Of a DNA stretch of 5,521 nt, positions 5,499 to 5,521 are shown one piece after another. Each line of letters starts with the position of its first letter. Within the stretch, counting starts at the first letter, position 1. Origin of the DNA: Candidatus Zixiibacteriota bacterium (GTDB lineage: Bacteria > Zixibacteria > MSB-5A5 > GN15 > FEB-12); NCBI GenBank assembly GCA_003641405.1, contig QNAF01000186.1, positions 1 to 5,521 on the forward strand, in the 5' to 3' direction. The notes beneath the pieces were generated by a model. The model made no database searches, was not told where the DNA came from, and saw nothing but the letters and a program-made list of their open reading frames with translations. A program made the position numbers and the translations under genes.

Positions 5499-5521
5499 AA
5501 TCGGCTCACAAGTCGTGTGAC

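Noticed and set aside
1..5521. CRISPR array
   Set aside because: No set of regularly spaced identical repeats is present; the only multi-copy motif belongs to the IS21 ends.

Overview
The window is a mosaic of accessory DNA from a bacterium I cannot place. Four layers are visible: (1) a short operon on the minus strand, coding for a winged-helix regulator, an AbiEii-like nucleotidyltransferase and the start of a metallophosphoesterase; (2) a complete but inactivated IS21-family insertion sequence with a target-site duplication; (3) what looks like the tip of a second, IS3-like insertion sequence at the left edge; (4) a right-hand flank with a tRNA-Pro 3' fragment, a scrap of a second metallophosphoesterase gene, and a gene for a conserved cysteine-rich protein. 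No marker gene fixes the lineage. Clues are middling base composition, a tRNA fragment without encoded CCA, and an IS21 transposase of a type I associate with environmental lineages such as planctomycetes and uncultured groups. That last point is from memory.

Layout, left to right. Bases 1-47 resemble the terminal inverted repeat of an IS3-family element. It cuts a metallophosphoesterase gene (start at 174, minus strand) after codon 42. Upstream of that gene, in transcription order, lie the winged-helix protein (1906 to 923) and the nucleotidyltransferase (929 to 171). The three reading frames overlap by 7 and 4 bases, so they were translated as a coupled unit. A sigma70-type promoter (1935-1963) lies inside a 31-bp near-perfect inverted repeat (1932-1962), a natural operator for the winged-helix protein. 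Together this has the form of a type IV (AbiE-like) toxin-antitoxin or defence cassette with an added phosphoesterase.

From 2118 to 4673 lies the IS21 element: TG...CA ends, paired terminal repeats, and a perfect 6-bp duplication (AATACG) on both sides. istA has a one-base deletion at its first catalytic Asp codon, and istB has a single Gln-to-amber change just after Walker A. The element can therefore move only if helped in trans. A 45-bp-spaced repeat inside istA looks like the terminal repeats of the element.

Bases 4674-5108 carry no intact gene. They hold a 14-bp palindrome, a 3' fragment of a tRNA-Pro gene that could be an integration (att) scar, and the first eight codons of a second metallophosphoesterase, MKLCWLTD, followed by unrelated sequence. 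Just upstream of that scrap on the minus strand is the gene for a small cysteine-rich, probably zinc-binding protein (5498 to 5109). The same phosphoesterase start thus occurs behind two different partner genes in one window.
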